Positions 9,478 through 10,819 of a stretch of DNA of 10,819 nt are shown one piece after another. Numbering within the stretch: position 1 is the first letter of the stretch; every line of letters begins with the position of its first letter. The DNA comes from an uncultured Oscillospiraceae bacterium (GTDB lineage: Bacteria > Bacillota > Clostridia > Oscillospirales > Oscillospiraceae), in assembly GCA_958438185.1 (NCBI GenBank), contig CAUBQU010000021.1:1-10819 (forward strand), read 5' to 3'. Under the pieces are notes generated by a model. It did no database searches and was not told the DNA's origin. It saw only the letters and a list, made by a program, of their open reading frames with translations. The position numbers were made by a program, and so were the translations under genes.

Positions 9478-10791
9478 ATGGATGAACTGACTGCAAAACT
9501 AGTATTATTCAGCGAACTGGGCGAGGAGAGCATCCTCTCCCAGCTGGCGTCTGTCTACCGCGACTGGAAGCAGGGGGCAATGTCCCGCGCTGCGCTGGCC
9601 CAGCGGGTTCACCACCAGGTCAAGCGTCTGCTGGATCTGGCGACCCAGTATGGCTTTGACGAGAATCTCTGGCAGGATTATCTGACCTTTTTGCTGCTGA
9701 CGACGGAGAATTCCTTCTCCCTGACCGCGGAGCGAGTCGGTGTGTCGGATGGGTCCATCCTCCATTTTGCCATGGCGGATCTTGCGGTGTTCCGGCGGCT
9801 TTTCTGCTGGGATTTTGCCTCCTTTGAGGCGGCGCTGGGGCTGGATTGCTTCCAGGTGCTGACCCATTACCGTGCCATTGCCAAGCCGGAAAAGAGCTAT
9901 TACCGCAGCGTCAGCGCCCTGGTGCGGGAAACGAGCCGCGCCCTGGCCCAGTCGGAGAGCACCGAGGCGTTCTTCCGCATCGTCACGACCTGCTACCGGG
10001 ACTACGGCGTGGGGATGTTCGGCCTGAACCGGGCCTTCCGCATCCGCAGCGGCGCCGATGGCAGCGTGACCTTTTTGCCCATCAACAATACGGATAAGAC
10101 GATGCTTGCAGACCTTGTGGGCTACGAGCTGCAAAAGCAGGAGCTGGTGCGCAATACCGAGGCGTTCCTACGCGGTCAGCCCGCCAATAATGTCCTGCTC
10201 TATGGTGATGCCGGGACGGGGAAATCCTCGTGTGTCAAGGCGCTGCTCAACGAGTATTATGACGACGGTCTGCGGATGATCGAGATCTATAAGCACCAGT
10301 TCCACGACCTGTCCGCCGTGATCGCGGCAATCAAGCAGCGGCACTACCGCTTTATCATCTACATCGACGACCTCTCCTTTGAGGAGTCGGAGATGGAGTA
10401 CAAATTCCTCAAGGCCGTCATCGAAGGCGGCGTGGAGACCCGCCCGGACAACATCCTGATCTATGCCACCTCCAACCGCCGCCACCTGGTGCAGGAGACC
10501 TGGAAGGACCGGGATGACATGGAAACGCGGGGCGATATCCATCATTCGGACACCATGGAGGAGAAGCTCTCCCTGTCCGCCCGCTTCGGTGTGACGATCA
10601 ATTTCAGCATCCCCAATCGTCAGCAGTACCATGAGATTGTCCAGGCGCTGGCGGCGCGGCAGCTGCCTCGGCCGATGGACGAGGCAGAGCTGCTGCGGCT
10701 GGCCGATCGTTGGGAAATTCGCCACGGCGGCGTCTCCGGCCGCACGGCGCAGCAGTTTATTCACTATCTCGCAGGTAAGGAATCGGATTAA
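9478..10791 (+). CDS. DUF815-family AAA+ ATPase of unknown function
   Basis: The 437-residue protein has an N-terminal, mainly helical region (about 1-200) with no motif I recognise, followed by a AAA+ ATPase module. Walker A is GDAGTGKS (243-250). Walker B is FIIYIDDL (292-299). Sensor 1 lies in YATSNRRHL (329-337, N333). A likely arginine finger is R369 in KLSLSARFG. A sensor 2-like Arg is in SGRTAQQF (R422). The combination of TSNRRHL, WKDRDD, DTMEEKLSLS and RFG is characteristic of the DUF815 (COG2607) family, whose role is not established. There is no signal peptide or membrane segment, so it should be cytosolic. The gene begins 4 nt after leuB, with GGAG (9464-9467) inside leuB, so it is probably co-transcribed. 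A role in leucine synthesis does not follow from that; the gene may simply share the transcript. Confidence 0.88.
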   Translation: MDELTAKLVLFSELGEESILSQLASVYRDWKQGAMSRAALAQRVHHQVKRLLDLATQYGFDENLWQDYLTFLLLTTENSFSLTAERVGVSDGSILHFAMADLAVFRRLFCWDFASFEAALGLDCFQVLTHYRAIAKPEKSYYRSVSALVRETSRALAQSESTEAFFRIVTTCYRDYGVGMFGLNRAFRIRSGADGSVTFLPINNTDKTMLADLVGYELQKQELVRNTEAFLRGQPANNVLLYGDAGTGKSSCVKALLNEYYDDGLRMIEIYKHQFHDLSAVIAAIKQRHYRFIIYIDDLSFEESEMEYKFLKAVIEGGVETRPDNILIYATSNRRHLVQETWKDRDDMETRGDIHHSDTMEEKLSLSARFGVTINFSIPNRQQYHEIVQALAARQLPRPMDEAELLRLADRWEIRHGGVSGRTAQQFIHYLAGKESD

Positions 10792-10794
10792 AAA

Positions 10795-10819
10795 ATGGTA
10801 ACACTTGATAAAATCTATC
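10795..10819 (+). CDS. First codons of a further gene, possibly threonine ammonia-lyase (ilvA)
   Basis: An ATG 3 nt after the ATPase stop codon opens a frame reading MVTLDKIY before the window ends. AAGGA (10777-10781) lies 13 nt upstream as a somewhat distant ribosome binding site. Threonine ammonia-lyases often begin with a very similar [MV]TL..IY stretch. IlvA would supply 2-oxobutyrate for isoleucine, which would suit this cluster. Eight residues cannot prove it: the existence of a gene here is fairly likely, its identity only suggested. Confidence 0.4.

Overview
The window is one compact, all-plus-strand branched-chain amino acid biosynthesis cluster: ilvB (5' end cut by the window edge), ilvN, ilvC, ilvD, leuA, leuC, leuD and leuB, followed by a gene for a DUF815-type AAA+ ATPase. 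The first codons of one more gene, possibly ilvA, lie at the right edge. Strong GGAGG-type ribosome binding sites, a short class I IlvC, a 554-residue IlvD and short two-subunit LeuC/LeuD proteins fit a Bacillota-type bacterium with fairly high GC (about 60% by eye). IlvD has Gly where [2Fe-2S]-type enzymes usually have a cluster Cys, which would suit an anaerobe. Whether this is Negativicutes or Clostridia cannot be settled from the sequence.

Layout: ilvB, ilvN and ilvC (1-3216) are tightly packed, with a 10-nt gap and then a 20-nt overlap. A 153-nt spacer (3217-3369) is the only sizeable non-coding stretch. It holds three hairpins, and segments of the first two can pair in alternative ways. 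ilvD (3370-5034) follows, then a 52-nt gap, then leuA, leuC, leuD, leuB and the ATPase gene, with junctions of +3, +2, -4 and +4 nt. No gene-free stretch exceeds 300 bases, and no RNA gene, mobile element or CRISPR array was seen.

Pathway: IlvBN condenses pyruvate with pyruvate or 2-oxobutyrate. IlvC isomerises and reduces the product, and IlvD dehydrates it to the 2-oxoacid precursors of valine and isoleucine. LeuA then draws 2-oxoisovalerate into the leucine branch, where LeuCD isomerises and LeuB oxidatively decarboxylates. The predicted feedback points, IlvN (ACT domain) and LeuA (C-terminal domain), are both intact. The branched-chain aminotransferase (ilvE) is not in the window. The promoter and any leader control (T-box or attenuator) must lie upstream of position 1.

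Most of the window is ordinary, well-conserved metabolism. The parts worth a second look are the structured ilvC-ilvD spacer, the AAA+ ATPase of unknown function closely coupled to leuB, and the ilvN-ilvC overlap.
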